Origin: Closterium sp. Naga37s-1
Taxonomy: Eukaryota; Streptophyta; Zygnematophyceae; Desmidiales; Closteriaceae
Direction: 5' to 3'
Assembly: GCA_947471745.1 (NCBI GenBank)
Contig: CANJKZ010000264.1
Location: 69,501 to 133,500 of the forward strand
Length of the DNA: 64,000 nucleotides
The translations under genes were made by a program, and so were the position numbers. The notes below the pieces were generated by a model. It saw only the letters and a program-made list of their open reading frames with translations, was not told where the DNA came from and ran no database searches. How positions within the stretch are numbered: position 1 is the stretch's first letter; each line of letters opens with the position of its first letter. Below are positions 47,440 through 58,100 of this stretch, in pieces.

Positions 47440-50400
47440 CTCAGGTTCTCCCCCATCATCAGTCACCCCAGAGATCTCCTCCTTGGAGACAGAAACCTCC
47501 ACCTGCCTCGAAGGCCGCTGCACCTCATCGGCCTCAATGATCAGTGGTGTTGTAGGAAGCTTCTGCTGCTGCTGCTTCCACTCCTTGTAGAACAAGGACT
47601 CAAGGAACTTAACATCCCTTGACACAGTCAATTGCTGGCTCGTCAAGTCCCATATCAACCAGCCCTTGTGGTCCTTGGCAAGCCCCAAGTGCACACCCCA
47701 TCTCCCAGAAGCTTCCAACTTTCCCCTCTTCTCCTTCGGTACATGAAACACCACCATGCAGCCATAAGTTCTCAGCATGTTGACTGCAGGCGCACTCCCA
47801 TACCACTTGGTGTAGGGGACCCATTGCTTGTCCCCCACAGTCGCCAGCACCCGGTTCTTCACAACAACGACCTGCCGCAGTGCTGTCACCCAAAACGGAT
47901 CCGGCAGCCCTGCACGCCCAAGGAGAGTGCGAGCACCTTCCTGCAGGGTCCGGTTGAACCGCTCAGCCACGCCATTCTGCTGAGGGTTGTAAGGCACTGT
48001 GAGCTGATGCTGGATCCCCTTCCGCTTCAGCTCCTTCTCAAAATCAGCGCCGATGAACTCTCCTCCGTTGTCAGTGCGGATCACCTTCACCTTGTGTCCG
48101 CTTTCCCTTTGTGCTCTCGGCATCCACTCCTTAAGAACAGCCGCTGCCACCTCCCCCTTAGTCTTGAGAGGGTACACCCACACCGCACGCGTGTGGTCGT
48201 CCACAATCGTCAAGAAGTAGCGGCTGCCCGAGAGAGAAAGGGCCCTCGTGGGGCCCACCACATCCATGTGCACTAGTGCAAGTGGTGCCTTGGCTGGTCC
48301 TGTGCTGCTGCTGAAGGGAAACTTCGTGAATTTGGTCTCAAGGCAGGTAGGGCAGCTCCCAATCTCCTTTGCTCCCCCCTTCACCTCCAGCCCCTTCAAG
48401 CACCCATCCTTTACCAACTTCTGCAGCATAGGAATGTTCACATGGCACAGCCTCTCATGCCACGTCTCCCAATCAGCCTCACCACTCCCAGATGAAGCCT
48501 TTGCCCATGCAGCTGTCGCATCCACACCAGCAAGCACCTCACCATGTGGCTGCTGTGGCTGCTGCACCTTCTTGACTGCATCCAGGGCCCCAGCAGTTGG
48601 TGCAGTCTCCTCTCCTCCCGCAGTTGCTTTAGCCGCTGCCGCTGCCTTTGCCGTTGCTGGTGGTTTCCCCTTCCAAGGGATGATGGGCAGCTGCCACAGG
48701 TCCTTGATGCAGCTGCTCTTCTCCTCCAAGTTCCACAGCAGCAACTTCCCAAGCTTTGCACGGCAGCTGGTTGGGCCGAAGGTAACTTCAGCCTTGCTCT
48801 TCTGCAGCCGGCGCACAGAAAGAAGGTTAGCGGACAAACCTTCAACCAACAGCACATTCCCAAGCCCCACAAGCTCTCCATTGGCTCCCATCACCTTAGC
48901 ATTCCCAACACCAATCACAGGGAGCAAAGCACCTGAAGCGGCAGCCACAAACTTGATCTTCCCAGGAGGTTTTACCTCATCAAGCAAATCTGCCCGTGGG
49001 GTCATATGACTCGTGCAACCTGAATCGATCACCCAGTGAGTGAGGGGGTGCATCACAACCTTCCCAACTGAACCCATATCACCCCCACTCCCTTGCACAT
49101 CCTCAACCATGAGGAACATCCCAGGGTCGGCTTTACCTTGTGCACCATCACCTTGTGCACCTGATCCTTGCACAGCGCCACCGCGTGCACGTTCACCACT
49201 TGGCGGCTTCATGCCTGGAGGGGCCCATCCCTCAGGCCGGCTGAAACACTTGAACCACGGGTGTCCAGCCTTCTTGCAGTACCAGCACGCACCCTCCATT
49301 CGGGTGCTCCCCCTGCCACCAGAGCTCCCATGCCCCTCATTGTAGTCACCTCGGCCTCTCCCTCTGCCAAAGCCTCTCCCACGGCCTCGGCCTCTCCCTC
49401 CCCCTCTTCCTCTGCTGCCTCCTGCAGCTCCATACCCCTCAGCAGTTTTGTTGGCAGCACCACCTCCCGTGTGGCGCCTGCGGAAGTCCTCTTGCAGAAT
49501 CTGCTGCCGTAGCCACTCAGGCGTCCATTTGTCCTGCTGAACGTTGAGGGTGGGGATGAGGTTGTCCCACGAGTTGTCGAGCACCGAGATGATCTTGGTG
49601 CACTGTTGCATCTGCGACACTTCGCTGCCCGCCGCTGCCATCCTCGCATAGGTGTCCTTGATCTTGTCAAGGACCGGTTTCACATCATCTCCCGGTTTCA
49701 TGGAGAGGGCAGCCAACTCCTTCTCCAACACAATCACCATCGGCAGCGTGTTGGGCTGAATCACGTCGCGTAGCAGCTTCCATGCCTTCGGTCCGGAATC
49801 ATCCAACTCCACCAAATCCTTGATGTGCTGGAACATGTCGTTGTTGACCGATTGGAGGATGAGGTCGTACAGCACCGCGCTCTTCTCAATCCACCGATCG
49901 CGGGCATCTCCTTCCCCCGGCATCTTCTCCTCTCCCATTTCAATTTTCAGTAGCTTGTAGCGCTTGAAGGCGCTCCGCATCCGCCCGCTCCATTCCTCAT
50001 AGTTGGAGCCATCCAAAGCTTCGATCTTGGATGGTGGCGGTTCACTCCTCTTCTCAGCTGCATCTCCACTCCCTTGATTCATCTCCTCTGCTCCCAATCA
50101 GAGGTTTCAGCTCCCCCTTTTGCTGGTCACAATGTAGATCCACACAATCTTCACAAGTGTCGGCGCCAACGAAATTTCGGCAGAGTTTCCCCTTAGCGGA
50201 AGTCACATCCAACCTCCAGAACTCCACTTAGGCACGCCCACAGGCCATGGTGGGTCTAGGAGGGTCTTCACACTTCAGTAGACTCTCCAAAAAGTCCTTA
50301 ATCAGCTCTGATACCACTTGTTAGAGACTAAGGACGGAGTCTATGAAGATTAGGAGCCAAAATATCTCAACATCGTTGGGCCTAGTTTCTGAACAGAAAA

Positions 50401-53400
50401 GTAGAGTTCACAAGAAACGCCGTCGACGAAAAGTGCACTGTCAAAACTTCACTAAACTCATATATGTTGTAGCCCTACTCCGTGGCTACAATTCCCAAGT
50501 TGAAACGTATCAAGAGGTGAAGTAAATCTTGACTTATCAATTTCGGCGCACAGGGGGGTATGCTGCCATAAGAACTTAACTCAATCACAAAGTTCACACA
50601 AGTTCACACAAGAGAATTGGAGTAGCACTAAACCAGGTGGAAGGGATGAGGAGGACGAGAGGGAAGGTCCCAAGGAGTCCCCAACCAAAGGAAACTCCAT
50701 GCCACACAATTCCCTTCCCCATAGGCAACCCAACTTTGACCTTTGTCACTATCCCAACCTCCACAATCCACCTCAACCCAACTTGGCCACACTTGCCAAC
50801 CTGGTTTGGTTTCTCCCAACCATTTGGCAGCAACTACAGTAGAAAAGACGAATTTCCCAACCCCCAAAAGTCTGTACCCCATATTGAGTCAACCCCACAA
50901 CTTCCCATAGTCACCACAACCAAATATCAAAAGCATACGAACTCCAATGTTCGTAACTTTCTTGTTCGTGCTCCGATTGAAGCGATACTTGGTTCCTCGG
51001 AAAGCTCTTGAGCAGAGGAGTCACTTCAGATATCTGCTCAAGCCAAATAACATTCACACACACACTCAGAAAAACCAAACCGCACAAAACACAAATTCTT
51101 GCACACACTCACAACACGCATGCAACGCACGAACATATGATGGGAGGCAGACAGACGTGAATGCGAATGGTAGCATCACTCAACACTGGTGCTGGAGGTG
51201 CTGCTGGAGGTGCTGCTGGTGCTGGAGCTGCTGGAGGTGCTACTAGTGCTGGAGCTGCTGGAGGTGCTGCTGGTGCTGGAGGTGCTGCTAGAGGTGCTGC
51301 TGGTGCTGGAGCTGCTGGAGGTGCTGCTGGTGCTGGAGCTGCTGGAGGTGCTACTGGTGCTGGTGCTGCTGGGGGTGCTGCTGGTGCTGGAGGTGCTGCT
51401 GGAGGTGCTGCTGGAGGTGCTGCTGGTGCTGGAGCTGCTGGAGGTGCTGCTGGGATGGGAGACCCTGGGCCTGGGGGTTCCGGTTCTGTCTCTGCTGTTT
51501 CTGGAGGCGCTGCGCGGCCGCGGCCGTACTATGTTCCGCTTCTTCAGCAGGTTCTTGGCTCCCCGCTTTCTCCTGGTCCTCCTCCTCCTTTCCTGAGTCC
51601 ACCGCCTGTCCAGTCGCGGTTCCAGCCAGCCTCTCCTCTGCCTGGTCCTTCTCCTTACTCTGGACCGACTAGAGGCCTTACGGAGCGTCGTGAGCCTGAG
51701 TCTCGTCCTGTGTCGCCTGAGTCTCGTTCTGTGTCGCCTGTCCGTCCTGTTCGCGCTGGTCGTGTTTTGCGTCCGCGTCCTCCTCCTGTCCCTGGCACTC
51801 ACTCTATGACTCTGCGTCCTTCCACTGCTCCGCAGCGTGTCCCTCTGCCGCCTCCTCCTGCGTCCTCTCTTCCTGCCGGTCCGGACCCTGCGTCTGACTC
51901 CCTTCGTGCTGCTAGTCCAGCTGTCACGCGTTTTCTGGTCACTGTTGTCACTGACCCTTTGTTTGAGTCCACTGCTGCGTCTGCTCTTGTTACTGAGCTT
52001 GTTGACTTTGCTGCAGCCTGTCGCCTAGACTACGCCGCTAGTCTTGTTGCTGAGTCTGCGTCTGTGTCTGTCTGTCCTCCGTCCGTCGGGGGTGAGTGTG
52101 CTCTTGGCACGGACGTTCTTGAGGACAGACAGGAGGAGTTTGAGTGCTTTGCTGCTTCTGTACCTCATCTCGTGTCCATGCTACTTGCCCCTGAGGGAGA
52201 CCCGGATGCACCAGACATCCCGACCCCGCGCTCTTACGCAGAGGCGATAGAGGGTCCCTACTCCTCTCAATGGCAGGCAGCCATGGACGCCGAGATGGCT
52301 TCCTGGAAGTCCACAGGCACCTACGTCGACGAGGTTCCCCCGCCTGGGGCGAACATCGTCAGTGGCATGTGGATCTTCAGGGTGAAGCGGCCGCCGGGTT
52401 CTCTGCCTGTCTTCAAGGCGCGTTACGTTGCACGTGGCTTCAGTCAGCGACAGGGAGTTGACTTCTTTCAGACCTTCTCCCCTACCCCGAAGATGACCAC
52501 TCTTCGGGTACTGCTGCTCGTAGCTGCTCAGCGTGACTACGAGCTCCACTCGCTTGACTTCAGCACGACCTTTCTACAGGGCAGCCTGCACGAGGAGATA
52601 TGGCTGCGCCGCCCACCTGGCTTCACTGGGTCGTTTCCAGCTGGTACCCAGTGGAGCCTCCGGCGGCCAGTCTACGGTCTCCGCCAGGCACCTCGTGAGT
52701 GGCACGACACACTCAGGACGACTCTTGCTGCTCTTGGTTTTGCTCCTTCCACTTCTGACCCTTCTCTGTTCTTACGCACTGACACTACTCTGCCGCCGTT
52801 CTACGTTCTCGTGTACGTAGACGACCTTGTCTTTGCTACTGCTGACACTGAGGCACTCGCCCACGTAAAGTCCGAGCTACAGAAGAGACACACGTGCACA
52901 GACCTGGGTGAACTGACAAGCTATCTTGGCTTGCGGATCACCCGGGACAGAGCACAGCGCACCATTACCTTGACTCAGTCACACATGGTGCAGCAGGTCC
53001 TTTAGCGCTTCGGCTTCACGTACTCCTCGCCACAGTCCACTCCTCTGCCTACCGGTCACTCGCTTTCAGCTCCACCTTCGGACGAGTCCGTAGAGCCGAG
53101 TGGCCCGTATCCAGAGCTTGTGGGCTGCCTCATGTACCTGATGACTTGCACACGACCTGACCTCGCATACCCTCTCAACCTTCTGGCTCGCTACGTGGCT
53201 CCCGGCAGGCACCGAAAGGTGCACTGGGATGCTGCGAAGAGGGTGTTGCGATACTTGTGCAGTACATCGGGCATGGGGCTCGTGCTTGGAGGACGGGCTC
53301 GAGTTGTCCTCACTGGTCACGCAGACGCCTCCTGGGTTGACGACTTGACTACGCAGCGGTCGTCACAGGGTTACACCTTCAGTCTTGGCTCCGATTCTGT

Positions 53401-54340
53401 CTCTTGGCGGTCTACCCGTTCTTCTTCTGTTCTCAGCTCGAGTTGTGAGGCTGAGATCTACGCTGGGGCCATGGCTGCACAGGAGCTACGCTGCCTCACC
53501 TACCTGCTGCCCGACTTGGGAGAGGCGCCTCGTTCTCCTCCAGTTCTGTACGTTGACAACAAGGCCATGCTGGCCTTGTGTCAGGAGCACAGACTGGAGC
53601 ACAGAACGAAGCACATTGCTCTGCGCTACTTCCTTGCTCGAGAGTTGCAGCAGCGTGGCCAGCTTCGTCTTGCTTACGTGGCCTCTCATGCCAACACTGC
53701 TGATGTTTTCACCAAGGCACTTCCGCCTTGTGATCATCAGCGTTTCTGTACTGTGTTAGGCCTTGTACCTACTGTGCCTCACTTGTTGACTGCTTGACTC
53801 TACTTGTACTGTACTCTATATATTTATACCTGCATGCTTACACTTGCTAGGTTGTGTTCACTGTATTGTTTGCTTTCCTTTATATAACTCTGCATGTGAA
53901 CTGGCCTTGTGGCCCTTTGCTTGTGCTCAGACTGCGTGGTGACTTTGTGATCCACCCTGAGCCTGCTTTACCTTCTTGACTGGTCTTGTGACCCCTTGTT
54001 CTCCCCCACTTTGCCTATGGGGGTGTGTCAAACTTATATATGCTATAGTCTGTTTAGGCTGTAGTGGGGTAGTTCTTAGAGGGTACAACACTTTGTGTTT
54101 CCTACTTGTACCCATCTCATTTCTAGTTTCATTCATTCCTCAATTCTCTCACAGAACAGGAGGCGCAGGAGGTGCAGGAGGCGAAGGAGGAGCAGGAGGC
54201 GCAGGAGGCGCATGAGGCCGTGGTGGCTCTGGTGGTTCTGGTGGGATACGGGAGTACCACCCGTCAGCGTCTACTCTAAACGCGGGCCTTCGCGTAGGCT
54301 TTTTCTTGAACAAGAAGTGGGTGCCGCTGAATTCCGCCAT
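37939..54340 (-). CDS. Pogo-like transposase of D (HTH-CENPB plus DDE_1), four exons
   Basis: Cut-and-paste transposase. Exon 1 starts at ATG 54340 (MAEFSGTHFLFKKKPTRR), runs to 54154, is split by Copia G and resumes 39999-39082 in phase; then 38987-38700, 38619-38287 and 38195-37939, all GT-AG with matching phases. Length about 660 residues. After a Pro-rich and an acidic N-terminal part comes a DNA-binding region (TAAEKLKWVALMDLAVSVRA ... NGIHRKCLTNWKR, then the CENPB-like YEKLFEWRRKGTAVSVGRLQ). DDE blocks: WIINADQTPLWLE, LVLDSYCGHLT, PSGCTAEVQPLDVCINKSFK. C-terminal NLKKPSPEVVLRWVSQAWKA and CGISNQLDG are typical of the family. One TAG (38300-38302) lies in frame in exon 3 where a Gln-like position is expected; the frame then continues to a good donor. 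Apart from that codon and the G insertion the gene looks whole. Terminal codon as called is also TAG; a TAA follows 15 codons later. Confidence 0.82.
40005..40132 (+). repeat. 5' LTR of Copia G, followed by primer-binding site
   Basis: 128 bp, tgtcaaacttat to attctctcaca. tggtatagagctag at 40133-40146 is the primer site, a variant of the initiator tRNA-Met match. Confidence 0.95.
40225..41040 (+). repeat. GC-rich minisatellite leader of Copia G
   Basis: About 25 imperfect copies of a roughly 21-bp unit (ggcccgtagcggccccttcac) to about 40760, then a C homopolymer of more than 20 bases near 40768-40790, then cgtccctgaccagccgcc-type repeats to about 41005. Same position and character as the leaders of A and C, but a different unit. 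Confidence 0.9.
41362..44707 (+). CDS. Copia G gag-protease-integrase region (fossil)
   Basis: Starts at ATG 41362 (MANPTVLTFDSEG). Gag core, glycine-rich tract (about 42155-42340), Cys/His-like region degenerate compared with A, protease LDSGASRSFFRDS (about 42853), GAG-pre-integrase (about 43310-43455), integrase MDVWGP, DDYSRY, SDRGGEFSS, NGIAERR (about 43525-43850), then the repetitive linker up to the H insertion. Broken copy. Homologous to A throughout. Confidence 0.88.
44708..45574 (-). repeat. 3' LTR of Copia H
   Basis: 867 bp, left LTR of a minus-strand element; matches 50319-51185 nearly perfectly. Confidence 0.95.
45632..50082 (-). CDS. Copia H gag-pol coding region (fossil, nearly whole)
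   Basis: Starts at ATG 50082 (MNQGSGDAAEKRSEPPPSK). Gag of the UBN2 type (LDGSNYEEWSGRMRSAFKRY), Gly/Arg-rich stretch, a canonical CCHC knuckle CWYCKKAGHPWFKC, protease VIDSGCTSHMTP, GAG-pre-integrase HERLCHVN ... CPTCLETK, integrase HMDVVGP, DDHTRAVW, TDNGGEF, NGVAERFNRT, a poly-Gln run, RT with YVDDILLF (about 46607-46633) and RNase H with CYTDASFNS, SSCETEYMAL and FCDNESAVKLA. About one break. Unlike A, C and G it has a standard zinc knuckle and no minisatellite leader. Confidence 0.92.
50319..51185 (-). repeat. 5' LTR of Copia H
   Basis: 867 bp; the primer-binding site lies directly to its left in plus coordinates. The stretch between it and the gag ATG is only about 235 bp. Confidence 0.95.
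51186..53797 (+). CDS. Copia G linker, RT and RNase H region (fossil)
   Basis: Continues G beyond H. A Gly/Ala-coding repeat array (ctggtgctggaggtgctg units, to about 51460), a Pro-rich linker, RT (AMDAEMASWKSTGTY, YGLRQAPREW, YVDDLVFA at about 52813) and RNase H (HADASWVDD, SSCEAEIYAG, YVDNKAM, RTKHIALRYFLA). Ends with TGA at about 53795. Broken copy. Confidence 0.88.
54026..54153 (+). repeat. 3' LTR of Copia G
   Basis: 128 bp, identical by eye to 40005-40132; preceded by the polypurine-like tatgggggtg and followed by the gaaca duplication. Confidence 0.95.
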
Positions 54341-54798
54341 GGCTTCCGCAGCCAGGCGAGAACTACCAAGAAACCGAACGAGAAACTGAGAGAAATGGAG
54401 AACAAATGAGAGATTCAAAGGGACCCCTTCTGGTTAGTGCCTCGGGGTCATCGTCGGGGAGAGACGGGTACCCCCTGTCTGAACCCGGAGAGGAGGTTAT
54501 CGCGGCACGAAGATGCTGCGCTGGCAGGGCATTCCAGCCCCTTCTCGATGGTTCGGGTGAAATGCAGCTGCCTGCCAGCGCATGAAAGCCTGATTGGGCC
54601 GCAAGGCAACTTTCACGTCAGCGCTGGCAGGTGCGCTGCTCCTGGACGGGATTTGTGCGGTCGGGAATCGAAGCGCAGCAGTTTTCGGCGTGATTACATG
54701 CAGTATCCCACGCGCACGTTACTCAATTGTGTTCGCCTTATTGCGGGCTTCGATTTGGTACATAAAAATAACAAATTCATTTTTGCCATGATATAAGC
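54341..54798 (-). other. 5' flank of the D transposase gene
   Basis: D's own sequence between its transposase ATG (54340) and insertion C. Likely promoter and leader. No other gene seen. D's right end resumes after C at 62074. Confidence 0.6.
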
Positions 54799-54933
54799 TG
54801 AGAAGATTTGAACAAGAATGAATGAACTATGAATGAAGTGAGTACATATATGAAACCCTAATTGGGTTGTACCCCCTATGGGATACCCCACTATAGCCTA
54901 CACAACAGCACAAGCTATATGTATGTTCTGACA
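54799..54933 (-). repeat. 3' LTR of Copia C
   Basis: 135 bp; on minus it starts tgtcagaacatac and ends aaatcttctca. The polypurine-like tatgggggtg motif (minus) adjoins it. Confidence 0.95.
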
Positions 54934-55138
54934 CACCCCCATAGGCAAAGTGGGGGAGAACAAGGGGTCACAAGACCAGTCACGCAAAGCACAACAAGCT
55001 CAGGGTGGATCACAAAGTCACCACACAGTCCGAGCACAACGACAAGGCCACAAGGCCAGTTCACATGCAGGAGTGCACATATATATATAGAGCTAGACAA
55101 GGAAGAGCAGGTATATATATGTGACAGTACAAGCAAGG

Positions 55139-58100
55139 TCAAGAGGAGAGCAAGTGAGGCAAGACAGGTACAAGACCCAGCTGAGTGCAGAAGCGCTGAT
55201 GGTCACAAGGCGCAAGTGCCTTGGTGAACACATCAGCAGTGTTGGCCTCAGAGGCCACGTACGCAAGTCGCAACTGACCACGCTGCTGCAGCTCACGAGC
55301 AAGAAAGTAACGGAGAGCAATGTGCTTCGTTCTGTGCTCCAAGCGCTGCTCTCGACACAAGGCCAGCATGGCCTTGTTATCTACGTACAGCACTGGAGGA
55401 GAACGAGGCGGCTCTCCAAGGTCAGTCAGCAGGTAGGTGAGCAGCCGAAGCTCCTGTGCAGCCATGGCCCCGGCGTAGATCTCAGCCTCACAACTGGAGC
55501 CGAGAACAGAGGACGAGCGAGTAGCCCGCCACGAAACAGAGCCGGAACCAAGGCTGAAGGTGTAACCCTGCGACGACCGCTGCGTAGCCTGGTCGTCAGC
55601 CCAAGAAGCGTCCGCGTGCCCAGTGAGGACCACTGGACTCCGCCCTCCAAGCACTAGCCCCATGCCCGACGTACTGCACAAGTAGCGCAACACCCTCTTC
55701 GCTGCAGCCATGTGCTCTGGTCGGTGTCTCCCAGGAGCAACATAGCGTGCAAGAATGCTAAGAGGGTATGCAAGGTCAGGTCGTGTGCAGGTCATCAGGT
55801 ACATGAGGCAGCCAACAAGCTCTGGGTACGGGCCACTCGACTCTACGGACTCATCCGAAGGCAGAGCTGAGAGCGAGTGGCGAGTAGACAGAGGAGTGGC
55901 CTGAGGCGAGGAGTACGTGAAGCCGAAGCGCTGAAGGACCTGCTGCACCATGTGTGACTGAGTCAAAGTAATGGTGCGGCGTGCTCTGTCCCGAGTGATC
56001 TGCAAGCCAAGGTAGCTGCGCAGTTCACCCAGGTCTGTGCACGTGTGTCTCTTCTGCAGCTCGGACTTCACGTAGGCTAGTCCAGCAGTGTCAGCTGTGG
56101 CAAAGACCAAGTCGTCGACGTACACGAGGATGTAGAACGGCGGCAAAGAAGTGTCGGTGCGCAGAAACAACGACGGGTCAGCCGTAGAGGGAGCAAACCC
56201 AAGAGCCGCAAGCGTAGTCCTCAGTGTGTCGTGCCACTCACGCGGTGCCTGGCGGAGACCGTAGACTGGTCGTCGGAGGCTCCACTGGGTGCCAGTAGGG
56301 AAAGTCCCAGTGAAGCCAGGTGGACGGCGCAGCCAGATCTCCTCGTGCAGGCTACCCTACAAGAAAGCAGTGCTGAAGTCAAGAGAGTGGAGCTCGTAGT
56401 CGCGCTGAGCGGCTATGTGCAGCAGCACCCGAAGAGTGGTCATCTTCGGGGTGGGAGAGAAGGTCTGAAAGTAGTCAACTCCCTGCCGCTGACTGAAGCC
56501 ACGAGCGACGTACCGCGCCTTGAAGACAGGTGGAGAGCCCGGCGGCCGCTTCACCCTGAAGATCCACATGCCACTGACGATGTTCGCCCCAGGAGGGGGA
56601 ACCGCGTCAACGTAGGTGCCTGTGGACTTCCAGGACGCCATCTCTGCATCCATAGCTGCCTGCCACTGAGAGGAGTAGGGACCCTCTACGGCCTCCGCGT
56701 AAGAGCGCGGAGTCGGGATGTCTAGTGCATCCGGGTCTCCCTCAGGGGCAAGTAGTACGGACGCGAGATGAGGTGAAGCAGCAGCCAGACACTGGAACTC
56801 CTCCTGCCTGTCCTCAAGGACGTCCGTGCCAAGAGCACACTCACCCCCGACGGACGGAGGACAGACAGACGCAGACTCAACAACAAGACCGGCAGCGTAG
56901 TCTAGACGGCAGCTAGCAGCAAAGTCGACGAGCTCAGCAACAAGAGCAGACGCAGCAGTGGACTCAAAAGAGGGGTCAGTGACGACAGTAGCAAGGAGAC
57001 GTGTGACAGTAGGACTAGCAGCACGAAGAGAGTCGGACTCTGGGTCGGTAAGTGCAGGAAGGGAGGACCCAGGAGGAGAAGGCAAAGGGGCACGCAGAGG
57101 AGCAGTGGACGGACGCAAAGACATCCGGTGCGTGCCAGGGACAGGAGGAGGACGCTGACGCGAACCGCGACCACTAGCGCGAGCAGCACGAACACGCGAC
57201 GCAGGACGAGACGCAGGCTCACGACGCTCAGCAAGACCTCCAGTGGGACCAGTGTAAGGAGAGGGAGCAGGAAGTGGGGAGGCGGGCTCTAACTGGGACT
57301 GTGACTGAACAGGCTGTGGACACGCTGCAGGAGGAGAAAGACCAAGAACCTGCTGTAGGAGTGGAACGAAGTACGGCCGAGGCCGCGCGGCGACTCCAGA
57401 CACAGCAGGGACAGCACCCTCAGCAGCAGCACCAGCGCCAGCAGCACCTCCAGCTCCAGTACCTCCAGCAGCACCAGCAGCACCCGCAGCAGGACCACTG
57501 CTAGGAAGGACAGCAGCAGTCTCAGCACCAACACCCGCGGCAGCTCCAGCTCCAGCAGTACGTCTCCAGCGGCGAGCAAACCACTCGCGCAGCTCCTGTG
57601 GAGAGAGGGGCTCCCGCCGAGGCGAAGCACCCGGAGAACCGCCAGGTCCCGCACCGCCAGACGCAACAAGGGGAGGTCCAGTGGCCGCAGGCTCCGCAGC
57701 TCCAGGCTCAGTAGCTCCAGACGCAGCACCCCCTGGCTCAGCACCCCCAGTCACAGCACCCCCAGGCTCAGCACCCCAAGACTCCGCACCCCCAGGCTCA
57801 GCACCCCCAGTCGCAGTACCCCCAGGCTCAGCACCCCCAGACTCAGCACCCCCAGGCTCAGCACCCCCAGGCTCAGCACCCCCAGTCGCAGTACCCCCAG
57901 GCTCAGTACCCACGCGCGTAGCACCCCCAGAGTCAGCACCCCCAGGCTCAGCACCCGCAGCAGGACCAGAGTCACCAGCAACCTCGACCGGCTCGACTGC
58001 GTCTACCTGGGACACACCTGAAGGGGCAGGACCCTGAGGGGGAAGGGGGTCTACCGGGGGGGGACCTGGCACAAGGAAGTGCGGTGGCGGGGGGAGAGAA

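Larger units (their letters stand above)
44708..51185 (-). mobile_element. Copia LTR retrotransposon H, inserted in G
   Basis: 6478-bp element of another Copia lineage: 867-bp LTRs (44708-45574 and 50319-51185) starting tgttagag and ending ctcaaca (plus-strand view), target duplication ctggt (44703-44707, 51186-51190). About one LTR mismatch seen, so recent. Primer site tggtatcagagc on minus (50305-50316), two bases from the LTR. It looks nearly whole, about one break in the coding region. It landed in a Gly/Ala-coding microsatellite of G. Confidence 0.95.
40005..54153 (+). mobile_element. Copia LTR retrotransposon G, interrupted by Copia H
   Basis: Same lineage as A and C. 128-bp LTRs (40005-40132, 54026-54153) that look identical, 5-bp target duplication gaaca (40000-40004, 54154-54158), inserted in exon 1 of the D transposase. 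Without H it is about 7.67 kb. Order: LTR, primer site, GC minisatellite leader, gag, protease, integrase, linker, RT, RNase H, LTR. Young by its LTRs but its coding region is broken in several places (about four or five) besides the H insertion. Confidence 0.95.
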
